From G965227875 sp965227875 (GTDB taxonomy: Bacteria > Pseudomonadota > Alphaproteobacteria > Rhizobiales > JAJFHC01): DNA of 64,000 bases. Position numbers and translations under genes: made by a program. The notes below the pieces were generated by a model. That model saw nothing but the letters and a program-made list of their open reading frames with translations. It made no database searches and had not been told where the DNA came from. The stretch spans positions 496,001 to 560,000 of the forward strand of contig OZ245783.1 in the NCBI GenBank assembly GCA_965227875.1, written 5' to 3'. Of the stretch, positions 10,018 through 18,650 are shown piece by piece; position 1 is the first letter of the stretch, and every line of letters begins with the position of its first letter.

Positions 10018-10239
10018 ATGCGCCCCGCACTGGTGCAGGTAGCGCGGCGAAACGTGGTGGTGCTGACCGCGCACCATGCGGCGCAATTAGCCGAAACAAC
10101 TTTCTACTTGATTTGTGCAAACGCCGTCATGGCTGTAGTCGAAACACTTTCAGATATTGGAGTTGACGAAGAGGTAGTGAACGTGCGGAATAAGCTTGCT
10201 CGGGGCAAATTTTCAGCGGCGTTCTTAATTCAATGTTAG
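10018..10239 (+). CDS. Doubtful short ORF in a 346-bp gap
   Basis: Between the NYN gene and the next membrane protein (9887-10232) the only open frame worth naming codes for 73 residues. It has no convincing ribosome site and no recognised domain; its C-terminal half (VVETLSDIGVDEEVVNVRNK) looks more protein-like than its start. It overlaps the next gene by 7 nt. It may be the end of a decayed gene. I see no RNA gene or promoter in this gap that I could support. Confidence 0.22.
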   Translation: MRPALVQVARRNVVVLTAHHAAQLAETTFYLICANAVMAVVETLSDIGVDEEVVNVRNKLARGKFSAAFLIQC

Positions 10240-11129
10240 GCAGAGATTGGGGTCGAGAGAATAGACCTTGGATAATTTTCGGTCTGATTTCTTTAATTGC
10301 TGTTTATTCTGTGATTGTCCTTGCCGAACGCTCAGAGGTTCGCCAGACTGTTCACAAGGAATACGCTGTAGACCGCGCAATGACCGAGGCAGGCAATAAA
10401 TTTCCAAGTGATTGCCAGATCCTCCCCACCAGAGAAAAAGTGATCCGTTGCTTTGTAGATAAAGAAAAAGCACAGAGAGAAGCACGTCGCGCCGAGGATG
10501 ATCTGCATGCCCAAAAAAGCATGGCACTTTGGGCAAAGTTGATGCTCTACGCTACCGTTTTCGTCGGTGCTGCCTCCGTATTTGTGACCTTTGTCGGCGT
10601 GGTGTTCGTCAAAAGAACTCTTGATGAGACGCGGAACGCCAGCACTGCGGCCTTTGAAGCTGTCAAAGTCACAAGACAAACCGCCGAGCGCCAGTTGCGT
10701 GCGTACATCTTCCAAGAGATCAAATTTGATGAGAGAGCGGATAACAATCTTGTCCCGCATGCAAGAGTCATTCTGCACAATTACGGGCAAACTCCTGCTC
10801 ACGATGTTTTGGCCTGGGTTGGAATTGGGGTTTTTGAAGTACCGTTGGTCAACCCGCTCCCTAACATGAAAACTGAGAACGTGACCCCAAGTGTTATCGG
10901 ACCCAATTCTACCGGGCCTGATTTGCTCGTAACTATGGGGCAACCGCTGCCCGACACGTTCATTGAGGACGTTAAGCAGAAAGGTATTGGGCTCTATATA
11001 TGGGGCGAGATAGAATATATGGACGCCTACAAAAATTCTCGTCAAACCGGTTTTCGGTACGTTCTTGGAAAAGACACTATTGACTCCAACAGAATTGCCA
11101 TCTGCAAAGAGGGCAACTACGCAACCTAA
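10233..11129 (+). CDS. Membrane protein of unknown function in the accessory islet
   Basis: 298 residues. One membrane helix lies near the N-terminus (IIFGLISLIAVYSVIVLA), followed by a polar loop with two Cys and a charged coiled-coil stretch (KEKAQREARRAEDDLHAQ). A second helix follows (LMLYATVFVGAASVFVTFVGVVFV), then a soluble C-terminal domain starting with ERQLRAYIF. Such a two-helix plus 'RAYI/V' beta-domain layout is frequent in orphan proteins of alphaproteobacterial genomic islands, without known function. The ribosome site is weak. Codon use is A/T-richer than the chromosome around it, consistent with transfer. Confidence 0.65.
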   Translation: MLGRDWGRENRPWIIFGLISLIAVYSVIVLAERSEVRQTVHKEYAVDRAMTEAGNKFPSDCQILPTREKVIRCFVDKEKAQREARRAEDDLHAQKSMALWAKLMLYATVFVGAASVFVTFVGVVFVKRTLDETRNASTAAFEAVKVTRQTAERQLRAYIFQEIKFDERADNNLVPHARVILHNYGQTPAHDVLAWVGIGVFEVPLVNPLPNMKTENVTPSVIGPNSTGPDLLVTMGQPLPDTFIEDVKQKGIGLYIWGEIEYMDAYKNSRQTGFRYVLGKDTIDSNRIAICKEGNYAT

Positions 11130-11211
11130 GATAATTAGCCACCAGCGCCGGTCATTTGACAACGCTCCTTGTAATTGGTGCGTTTGCTACCGAATGCCGT
11201 TTTTTCCTTAT

Positions 11212-11694
11212 CTACCCGCCAATCAATCGCGCGACGCGCGCCAGGCTTTCCTCCGGCCAGCACTCATCCCTGTCGTAATACGCATCGAACACCGCCGCGC
11301 CATCCGGGATCACCACCCAATCCTGTTTCGTTGAGGTGAAGATATGGACGTCCGGCGGGGCGGCGTTCGGGTGGTCGAGCGTGCCGGCACGCACGAAACG
11401 GATGGCCTCGCCCGAACCTGAATAGGTGCTCCATAGCGCCACCTGGCAGGCGAGGCACCGCCAGATCCTCTGGCCATCGCCGCTCGCCGACGGCGTGACG
11501 ACGCAGACCGGTTCACCGCGCAGCACCGTGACCCGGTCGGCCTCGATCATGGCGTTTAGTACGAAGGCCGAGCCTGTCTCGCGCTGGCACCATGTACAGT
11601 GGCAGCAGTGCACGAAGAGAGGTGCGCTTTCCATGCGGTAGCGCACCCCGCCGCACGTGCAGCCGCCCTCCTGCGGAAAATCCGTCGGTGCCAT
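11212..11694 (-). CDS. GFA (CENP-V/GFA) family protein
   Basis: The start at 11694 (MAPTDFPQEGGCTCGGVRYR) gives 160 residues; an upstream frame extends further but without a plausible start. The zinc-binding Cys pattern of the GFA family is complete: GGCTCGGVRY, then CCHCTWCQRETGSAF, then WRCLACQVALWS. Members include a protein once called glutathione-dependent formaldehyde-activating enzyme, but most have no proven activity. It is transcribed away from the GMC oxidoreductase gene, 161 bp apart. The exact role is unknown. Confidence 0.85.
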   Translation of the reverse strand: MAPTDFPQEGGCTCGGVRYRMESAPLFVHCCHCTWCQRETGSAFVLNAMIEADRVTVLRGEPVCVVTPSASGDGQRIWRCLACQVALWSTYSGSGEAIRFVRAGTLDHPNAAPPDVHIFTSTKQDWVVIPDGAAVFDAYYDRDECWPEESLARVARLIGG

Positions 11695-11855
11695 GGCTCG
11701 CAGTCGCTCTCGCGTTGCCCATTCCCGGCCGGGGGCCGTCGTCCCCTGCGCCCGGCTGCATTTATGACGCAATCGCTTTGCACTGTCATGAGGGTCGGGC
11801 GGTGCGATATAGTCCCCGTCCGGCGCACAGGGCGGCAACGGCTGACGGGGGGATC

Positions 11856-13490
11856 GTGGAGAGGTTCGACTACATCATCATCGGTGCGGGCTCGGCCGGC
11901 AGCGTGCTCGCCAACCGGCTCACCGCCGACGGAAAGAACACCGTGCTCGTGCTGGAGGCGGGCCCGCGCGACTGGCACCCCTATATCCACATCCCGGCCG
12001 GCTTCATCAAGACCTTCTACGACCGCAACGTGAACTGGCTCTACGACATGGAGCCCGGCGAATGGACGGGAGGGCGGCGCGTGCTCGCCCCGCGCGGAAA
12101 GACGCTGGGCGGCTCGAGCTCGATCAACGGCCATATCTACAATCGCGGCCAGAGCCTCGACTACGACACCTGGGCGCAGATGGGCAACCGCGGCTGGAGC
12201 TATGCGGACGTGCTGCCCTATTTCAGACGCACCGAGCAGCGCATCGGCGGCGACCCCGACCCGCTCTACCGCGGCACCGAGGGCAACCTGAGGGTCACCG
12301 ACATCGACTGGATCCACCCGCTCTGCGAGGCCTTCATCGAGGGTGCGGTGGCCGCCGGCATACCGCGCAACCCGGACTATAACGGCGCCACCCAGGAAGG
12401 CATCGCCTACGCCCAGCGCACCATCTACAAGGGCCGGCGCATGAGCGCGGCGACCTCGTTCCTCAAGCCCGCCATGTCGCGCCCCAACCTCGAGGTGCGC
12501 ACCGGCGCCCACGTCACCAATCTCGTCCTCGAGGGCCGCAAGGCCGTCGGCGCGCGCTACCTCAAGGGCGGGCGCGGGGGCACGCCCGTCGAGGTGCGCG
12601 CCAATGTCGAGGTCATCCTGTCGGGCGGGGCGTACAACTCCCCCCAGATCCTGCAGCTTTCCGGGATCGGTCCGGGCGCCCTGCTGCGCGAGCACGGGCT
12701 CGAGGTCGTCCACGACCTGCCCGGCGTGGGCGAGAACCTGCGCGACCATTACGCCCCCCGCCTCGTCGCCCGGGTGAAGAACATCGACACCATCAACGAG
12801 CGCGTGCGCGGCTGGAAGCTCGGCGCCGAAGTGCTCAAATGGCTGACGACGGGCAAGGGCGTGCTCTCGCTCAGCCCCACGCTCGTCTACTGCTTCTGGC
12901 ACTCCGGCGAGACGCCCGAGCGCTCCGACATCCAGATGACCTTCACCCCCGCGAGCTACCGCGAGGGGGTGCAGGGCCAACTCGAGACGGAACCCGGCAT
13001 GACCGTGGCCGTCTGGCAGCAGCGCCCGGAAAGCACCGGCCACGTGCGCCTCGGCTCGCCGGACCCGTTCGCCGCCCCCGTCATTACGCCGAACTATCTC
13101 GTGAAGGAGATGGACCGCCGCGTGCTCCTGGGCGGCATGCGGCTCGCCCGCCGGCTGCTGTCGTCGCAGGCGCTGGCGCGGTGGTATGATCACGAGGATT
13201 TCCCCGGCCCCGCCGCACAGAGCGACGACGACCTGCTCGACGCCGCCAAGGCCCGCGGCACCACCACCTTCCATCCCATGGGCACCTGCCGCATGGGCCC
13301 GGCAGATGACCGCATGTCGGTGGTGAGCGACCGGCTGGAGGTGCACGGCCTCGAGGGTCTGCGGGTGGCCGACGCCTCCATCATGCCCACCATGCTCTCC
13401 GCCAATCTCAACGCGGCGAGCCTCATGATCGGGGAAAAGGCGTCCGACATGGTTCTCGGCAGGACGCCGCCCGAACCGGCGCAACTCTGA
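11856..13490 (+). CDS. GMC family FAD-dependent oxidoreductase (choline/alcohol dehydrogenase type)
   Basis: I chose GTG at 11856, right after a G-rich ribosome site, giving 544 residues that begin VERFDYIIIGAGSAGSVLANR; the longer frame upstream is antisense to the GFA gene. The FAD-binding motif GAGSAG, the GMC signatures (GKTLGGSSSINGHIYNRG and GAYNSPQILQLSGIG) and the catalytic His region TFHPMGTCRMGP are intact. Such enzymes oxidise primary alcohols or choline to aldehydes with FAD. The substrate cannot be read from sequence; no betaine aldehyde dehydrogenase is adjacent, so choline is not favoured. Confidence 0.92.
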   Translation: MERFDYIIIGAGSAGSVLANRLTADGKNTVLVLEAGPRDWHPYIHIPAGFIKTFYDRNVNWLYDMEPGEWTGGRRVLAPRGKTLGGSSSINGHIYNRGQSLDYDTWAQMGNRGWSYADVLPYFRRTEQRIGGDPDPLYRGTEGNLRVTDIDWIHPLCEAFIEGAVAAGIPRNPDYNGATQEGIAYAQRTIYKGRRMSAATSFLKPAMSRPNLEVRTGAHVTNLVLEGRKAVGARYLKGGRGGTPVEVRANVEVILSGGAYNSPQILQLSGIGPGALLREHGLEVVHDLPGVGENLRDHYAPRLVARVKNIDTINERVRGWKLGAEVLKWLTTGKGVLSLSPTLVYCFWHSGETPERSDIQMTFTPASYREGVQGQLETEPGMTVAVWQQRPESTGHVRLGSPDPFAAPVITPNYLVKEMDRRVLLGGMRLARRLLSSQALARWYDHEDFPGPAAQSDDDLLDAAKARGTTTFHPMGTCRMGPADDRMSVVSDRLEVHGLEGLRVADASIMPTMLSANLNAASLMIGEKASDMVLGRTPPEPAQL

Positions 13491-13614
13491 CGTGTGTTTC
13501 GTCAAAATTCGGCCATGCCGATAGGACACATTGTTGTGTTGTTTGAAAGATACGGTTGTCGGATACCTGCAAAATCAATAGATTGCCGCCGAGGAAGCCA
13601 CGGAATTCATTGCC

Positions 13615-15738
13615 ATGATTGCCAGAAAACTTGTCCTGTTTGCGTCCTGCGTGACCGTCGGTACGGTCATCTCCACCGCCCCGTCCCTGGCCGACCGGCC
13701 GATGTTCAACCGGTTCGAGGACGGCAAGTCGCCCACGGTCTTCGGAGACGTCTTCCGGCCGTTCCGGCAGTCGACACCGCCCGAAGAGGTCTTCGTCGAG
13801 GAAAGCGGCGGCGCGACCGTCCGTGCGACGCCGCTGCCGCCTGAGGCCCGCGTCGCCCTGAGGCGCACCAAGCTGAAGAAGCCCGACGGGCTCGACGCCG
13901 CCGCGGAGGCGATTTTCGCTGATCTTTCAACGGCCGGCGACAATCCGGTGCGGGTCCGCAAGTCGCACCTGAAACCCGTGCTCGCGTTCTATGCGGAGCG
14001 CAACTACGCCCCGATGTGGACCGGCGACTACGGCCTCAGCCTGCGCGCCAGACGCGCGCTCAAGGTTCTTGCGACTGCCGACGAGGACGGGCTGCGCGCC
14101 GTCGACTTCCTGCCTGCGAGCCTCACCGGCTTCGACGATGACGGCACCGGCCAGGCGGCATCCCCGGCCGCCCGCGCCAGGCTCGATCTCGAAATGACCG
14201 CATCCGTGCTCGAGTATGCCCGCGTGATCTCGGCCGGCGCGGTCGATCCGTTCCGCATCAGTGATTCGCACGATCTCAAGGTCGAGGAGGAAAAACCCGG
14301 CGACATTCTCGCCCGCCTCGCGGTGTCCGTGCGGCCCGACAGCTATCTTCTTTCCCTGCACTCGCAGATCCCCCAGTACGCGGCCATGAAGGACGCGCTC
14401 GCACGCTATCGCGAGATGGAAAAGAACCGTTCCGACACCGAGGTCCCGCCGGGCGCCGTGCTGCGTCCCGGCACGAGCGATCCGCGCGTGCCGCTGCTGC
14501 GCCGCCGGCTTGCCGAACTCGGGCATCTCTCCGTCCCCGAACGGACGGACGACTCAGCGCCCGAGGCGACCGGTGCGATCGTGAGCGAAAGCGCTTCGGA
14601 CGGCACGACAGTTGCCGCCGCGCCCGAAAAGGCCGCTGACGGCGCCATACCCGTCACCGTGGTCGCGGAGATATCCCCGCCTGCAACAGCGGCATCCGGA
14701 GAGACGGCCAACAGCGACGCGTCCGCGGATAATGAAACCGAGGCCATGCAGGACACCGCGTCGGTCTCGGCCTCCGGTGAATCAGACGAGACTGCGCAGG
14801 CCGTCCCCGCCGTCGGGGATGACGTCTACGGTCCGGAACTGGCCGATGCCATCCGCGCCTTCCAGAAGCAGGCCGACCTTGGCGTCGACGGCGTCGTCGG
14901 CCCGCGCACGCTGGCCGCCCTGAACGGCCGTTCGGTGGAGTCGCAGATCGCCCGGGTCAAGCTCAACCTCGAGCGCCTGCGCTGGCTGCCGCGTTCCCTC
15001 GCCGACCGCCACGTCTTCGTCAACCAGGCGTTTTTCCAGGCCTGGATCATGGATGACGGCCGCAAGGTCTACCGCACCGACGTCATCGTCGGAAAGCCGA
15101 ACTACCAGACCGCCGTCTTCATGGACGAGATGGAAACGGTGATCTTCAACCCCTACTGGCACGTGCCGCGCTCCATCGCCGCCAACGAGATGCTGCCGCA
15201 CCTGCGTGTCGACCCGACCTATCTCGCCCGCCAGGGGTACGAAGTCGTCGACGTGCGTGGCCAGATCACGGACTCCACACGGATCGACTGGACGCAGTAC
15301 AACCAGGAGACGCTGCCCTACGACATCCGCCAGCCGCCGGGGCCGCGCAACGCGCTTGGCCGGGTGAAGTTCCTCTTCCCCAACAGGCACGCCATCTACA
15401 TGCACGACACGCCGGCGCGCAGCCTGTTCTCGCGCACGGTGCGCGCCTTCAGCCACGGCTGCATCCGCGTCGGCACGCCGATCAAGTTCGCCCGGGCCAT
15501 CCTCGGCGTCGAGGGCTGGTCGGCGGAAGAGGTCGACCGCGCGATCGCCAGCAGCGAGCGTCAGGAAGTCACGCTCAAGCGCAAGGTCCCGGTCTATATC
15601 GGCTACTACACGGCGTGGCCGGACGACGATGGCACGATGAAGTTCCGCAACGACATCTACAGCCGCGACCGTGTCCTGACCCAGGCCTTCGAACAAAACC
15701 GCCGCGTCTACCCCACCCGCGACATCGCCCTGAACTGA
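13615..15738 (+). CDS. L,D-transpeptidase (YcbB/LdtD type) with split PG-binding domain
   Basis: 707 residues with a signal peptide (ARKLVLFASCVTVGTVISTAPSLA). The order is: N-terminal YcbB-type scaffold domain (about 80-270), peptidoglycan-binding domain (helix at 289-303, remainder at 404-440), then the YkuD catalytic domain (about 465-640) with Ser613-His614-Gly615-Cys616-Ile-Arg-Val. Cys616 is the expected nucleophile for making 3-3 peptidoglycan cross-links in the periplasm. It is longer than E. coli YcbB (about 615) because a low-complexity Ala/Ser/Thr/Glu stretch of roughly 95 residues interrupts the PG-binding domain. Monocistronic by layout. Confidence 0.93.
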   Translation: MIARKLVLFASCVTVGTVISTAPSLADRPMFNRFEDGKSPTVFGDVFRPFRQSTPPEEVFVEESGGATVRATPLPPEARVALRRTKLKKPDGLDAAAEAIFADLSTAGDNPVRVRKSHLKPVLAFYAERNYAPMWTGDYGLSLRARRALKVLATADEDGLRAVDFLPASLTGFDDDGTGQAASPAARARLDLEMTASVLEYARVISAGAVDPFRISDSHDLKVEEEKPGDILARLAVSVRPDSYLLSLHSQIPQYAAMKDALARYREMEKNRSDTEVPPGAVLRPGTSDPRVPLLRRRLAELGHLSVPERTDDSAPEATGAIVSESASDGTTVAAAPEKAADGAIPVTVVAEISPPATAASGETANSDASADNETEAMQDTASVSASGESDETAQAVPAVGDDVYGPELADAIRAFQKQADLGVDGVVGPRTLAALNGRSVESQIARVKLNLERLRWLPRSLADRHVFVNQAFFQAWIMDDGRKVYRTDVIVGKPNYQTAVFMDEMETVIFNPYWHVPRSIAANEMLPHLRVDPTYLARQGYEVVDVRGQITDSTRIDWTQYNQETLPYDIRQPPGPRNALGRVKFLFPNRHAIYMHDTPARSLFSRTVRAFSHGCIRVGTPIKFARAILGVEGWSAEEVDRAIASSERQEVTLKRKVPVYIGYYTAWPDDDGTMKFRNDIYSRDRVLTQAFEQNRRVYPTRDIALN

Positions 15739-15740
15739 CG

Positions 15741-16733
15741 CCTTCCCGGACGCGCATCAGCGCACGCCGGGGGCCGTTCCGGATCGGAGATGGAGTACGG
15801 AACGGTCCCGGATAATCCTGCCGGACTTCCGGGACACGTGAGGCCAAACACCAACAACACCCCCGAAGTCCCGGGCTTGACCCGGGACCCACCGGCCACA
15901 CCGCGATACCCGCGGGACTCCGGATCAAGTCCGGGGGTTCGCAGCCCCTCACCCGAGCACGGCCCAGGTTGAACGCGCCCCGGCGCCCCTCGTTCCCCGG
16001 ACGCGCCGCAGCGCGATCCGGGGCCGTTCCGGATTGAAGGCGGAATGTGGAACGGTCCCGGATAATCCGGCCGGATTTCCGGGACACGTGACACCAAACA
16101 CCTACAAAAAACCCCGAAGTCCCGGGCTTGACCCGGGACCCACGAGCCACACCGCGCCAAACGCTGGCACCCGGATCAAGCCCGGGGCTTCACCCGCCCT
16201 CACCCGAGCACGGCCCAGGCTAAACACGCGCCGGAGACCCTCCTTCCCCGGACGCGCATCAGCGCGAGCCGGGGCCGTTCCGGATCGGAGACGGAGTATT
16301 GAACGGTCCCGGATAATCCGGCCGGATTTCCGGGACACGGGAAGCTGAACACCAACAACGCCCCCCGAAGTCCCGGGCTCGACCCGGGACCCACGAGCCA
16401 CACCGCGACACCCGCTGGACCCCGGGTCGAGCCCGGGGGTTCGCAGCCCCTCACCCCAGCATGGCCCAGACTGAACGCGCGCCGGAGACCCTCACTCCCC
16501 GGATGCGCGGCAGCGCGAGCCGGGGCCGTATCGGATCGAAGACGGAGTACGAAACGGTCCCGGACAATCCTTGCGGATTTCCGGGACACGGGAAGCTGAA
16601 CACCAACAATGCCCCCCGAAGTCCCGGGCTTGACCCGGGACCCACGAGCCACACCGCGACACCCGCTGGACCCCCGGACCACGCCCGGGGCGTCGCAGTC
16701 CCTCTTCCGACTGAAGTCTGGAATGGACCCGGG
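15741..16733. repeat. Four tandem ~250-bp repeats with REP-like palindromes
   Basis: The marker AACGGTCCCGGA(T/C)AATC recurs at 15801, 16051, 16302 and 16553, a period of 250-251 bp. Each unit also holds the sequence around 'GGGGCCGTTCCGGAT', 'TTCCGGGACACG' and the palindrome GTCCCGGGCTTGACCCGGGAC (arms of 8 bp; the loop varies slightly between copies). The array fills the whole gap between the L,D-transpeptidase stop and the BKACE stop, so it lies between two convergent genes. The period is not a multiple of three and no frame has coding character, so it is non-coding. Units differ by point changes of a few to about 15 percent. Confidence 0.88.
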
Positions 16734-17696
16734 TCAGAAGGCGACCTGGTCGCCGCCTTTCAGGCTGAGGATGTCGCGGGCTTCGTCGGGGCTGGCGACA
16801 TGCATGCCGAGGCCTTCGACGATCTTGCGGGCGAGTTTCACCTGGTCGGCGTTGGAGGTCGCCAGCTTGCCCTTGCCGGCCCACAGGCTGTCTTCCAGGC
16901 CGACGCGGATGTTGCCGCCCAGCGCCGCGGCCTGGGCCGCCACGCGCAGCTGGTTGGCGCCGGCGCCGAGCACGGACCAGCGGTAGGCGTCGCCGAAAAG
17001 CCGGTCGGCCGTACGCTTCATGTGCGCCACGTCTTCCGGGTGCGCCCCGATGCCCCCCAGCAGGCCGAAGACGGACTGGACGAAGAACGGCGGCTTGACG
17101 AGGCCGCGGTCGGCGAAGTGAGACAGGTTGTAGAGATGCGCGATGTCGTAGCACTCGAACTCGAAGCGCGTGCCGTTGTCGTAGCAGGTCTCGAGGATGT
17201 ACTCGATATCCTTGAAACTGTTGCGGAACACAAGATCGCGGGTGGCCTCGAGATGGGTCTTCTCCCAGTCGAACTTGAACTCGGGATACTTGTCGACGAG
17301 GTGGTAGAGCCCGAAATTGATCGAGCCCATGTTGAGCGACGCCACCTCGGGCTTGTAGACCGCCGCCGGCCGCACCCGCTCCTCCACCTTCATGTAGGGA
17401 CTGCCCCCGGTGGTGATGTTGATGGCCGCGTTCGTGCCCTGCTTGATGCGCGGCAGGAAACGCCCGAAGGCCTCCGGGGTCTGGTCGGGCTTGCCGTTCT
17501 CCGGGTCGCGGGCGTGCAGGTGCAGGATCGCCGCCCCGGCTTCCGCCGCCGCGATCGCCTCGGAGGCGATCTCGTCGGGCGTGATCGGCAGATGCGGCGA
17601 CATGGTCGGCGTGTGGATGGATCCGGTGATGGCGCAGGTGATGATCACCTTGCCCTTCTGCGCCGAGGCGTTGCCGGTGGGTCGTGTTTCGCTCAT
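16734..17696 (-). CDS. Beta-keto acid cleavage enzyme (BKACE, DUF849)
   Basis: 320 residues. The fold starts KVIITCAITGSIHTPTMSPHLP and carries the zinc motif HLHARDP (His59 and His61), as in 3-keto-5-aminohexanoate cleavage enzyme. The family condenses a beta-keto acid with acetyl-CoA and splits it to acetoacetate plus a new CoA thioester. It overlaps the upstream 3-hydroxyacid dehydrogenase gene by 4 nt (ATGA), implying translational coupling. The dehydrogenase would make the keto acid that BKACE cleaves. Carnitine (via 3-dehydrocarnitine) is one known substrate type, but the substrate here is not proven. Confidence 0.9.
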   Translation of the reverse strand: MSETRPTGNASAQKGKVIITCAITGSIHTPTMSPHLPITPDEIASEAIAAAEAGAAILHLHARDPENGKPDQTPEAFGRFLPRIKQGTNAAINITTGGSPYMKVEERVRPAAVYKPEVASLNMGSINFGLYHLVDKYPEFKFDWEKTHLEATRDLVFRNSFKDIEYILETCYDNGTRFEFECYDIAHLYNLSHFADRGLVKPPFFVQSVFGLLGGIGAHPEDVAHMKRTADRLFGDAYRWSVLGAGANQLRVAAQAAALGGNIRVGLEDSLWAGKGKLATSNADQVKLARKIVEGLGMHVASPDEARDILSLKGGDQVAF

Positions 17697-18640
17697 TTTC
17701 CAAACTCCCTGTCTGATTTTCGTTTATGGGCGGCGAGGGCCATCAGCCGGCGGTCGCGCCAGACCTGCCGGTCGCCGAGGTCCTCCGCCGCTAGCCTGTC
17801 CCGGCGCTCGCCTTCGATCCTGTCCATGAGTTCGCCAGACCAGTCCACCCTCCGCTGCATCTGCCCGAACAGCACGCGGTAGAGCGGTTCGTACCGCTCC
17901 GCATAGTCGCGCACGCCGCCGGGCGCGTTGAGATCGATGGTCTCGAAAGGCCCCATGAAGGACCAGCGCAAGGCGAGCCCGTCGCGGATTCCCACATCCA
18001 CGTCCTCGACCGTCGCATAGCCGTCGGCCACCAGCCTGAACGCCTCCTCCAGAAGCGCTCCCTGGAGGCGGTTCATGACGAATCCGTCGAGTTCGCGGCG
18101 CATGCGGATCGGCGCGTGCCCGGCCGCCCGGAAGAACGCGTCCGCCCGGTCCATGACCGCATCGTCCGTCCATGGCGAGGGAACGAGCTCCACGGCGGGG
18201 ATCAGATAGGGCGGATTGATCGGGTGGGCGACGAGGCAGCGGCCGCGGCCCGCGAGATGTTCGGTGAACACGGACGGCAGGATTCCCGACGTCGAGCTGG
18301 CGACGATGCAGTCGGGCCCGGCCACGGCATCGATCCGGCTCATGATCTCGCGCTTGATGCCGGGATCTTCGGGCGTGCATTCCTGCACGTGGTCCGCGCC
18401 ACCGATCGCCGTATCGAAATCGTCGGTCGGCGTGATGCGGGCGAGCAGGTCCTCCGGCGACAGGCCCCCCAGCAGGTCGTTGCGATCGAGATCCCGGGCC
18501 ACACCTTCGATGAAGGACAGTGCCGCAGGCGCCGCTTCCCGTTCCGCATCCCACAGCGTGACCCGGCAGCCCGCGCGGGCAAAACTGATGGCCCAGGCCC
18601 GGCCGATGAAACCGCTGCCGACGATTGCCGTCTCGCTCAT
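17693..18640 (-). CDS. 3-hydroxyacid dehydrogenase, lambda-crystallin/L-gulonate 3-dehydrogenase type
   Basis: 315 residues. An N-terminal NAD-binding fold (AIVGSGFIGRAWAISFARAG) is followed by the family features VQECTPED, ASSTSGILPS and VAHPINPPYLIPAVELVPSP, then the C-terminal helical domain ending QVWRDRRLMALAAHK. These resemble human CRYL1 (L-gulonate 3-dehydrogenase) more closely than fatty-acid FadB. Bacterial L-carnitine 3-dehydrogenase is in the same superfamily. It lies between an SDR gene (10 bp) and BKACE (4-nt overlap), so it probably oxidises a 3-hydroxy acid to the keto acid cleaved by BKACE. Confidence 0.88.
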   Translation of the reverse strand: MSETAIVGSGFIGRAWAISFARAGCRVTLWDAEREAAPAALSFIEGVARDLDRNDLLGGLSPEDLLARITPTDDFDTAIGGADHVQECTPEDPGIKREIMSRIDAVAGPDCIVASSTSGILPSVFTEHLAGRGRCLVAHPINPPYLIPAVELVPSPWTDDAVMDRADAFFRAAGHAPIRMRRELDGFVMNRLQGALLEEAFRLVADGYATVEDVDVGIRDGLALRWSFMGPFETIDLNAPGGVRDYAERYEPLYRVLFGQMQRRVDWSGELMDRIEGERRDRLAAEDLGDRQVWRDRRLMALAAHKRKSDREFGK

Positions 18641-18650
18641 CGCTGTCCCC

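Noticed and set aside
8440..11200. Prophage remnant
   Set aside because: No integrase, structural or lysis genes and no attachment-site repeats were found.
11556..13529. Long minus-strand open frame opposite the GMC oxidoreductase
   Set aside because: Shadow frame; the plus-strand protein has every GMC motif.
15741..16733. CRISPR array
   Set aside because: The repeat period is about 250 bp with whole-unit similarity and no short repeat/unique spacer pattern; no cas genes are nearby.
15741..16733. Coding frames through the repeat array
   Set aside because: The period is not a multiple of three, and the frames change across copies and strands.
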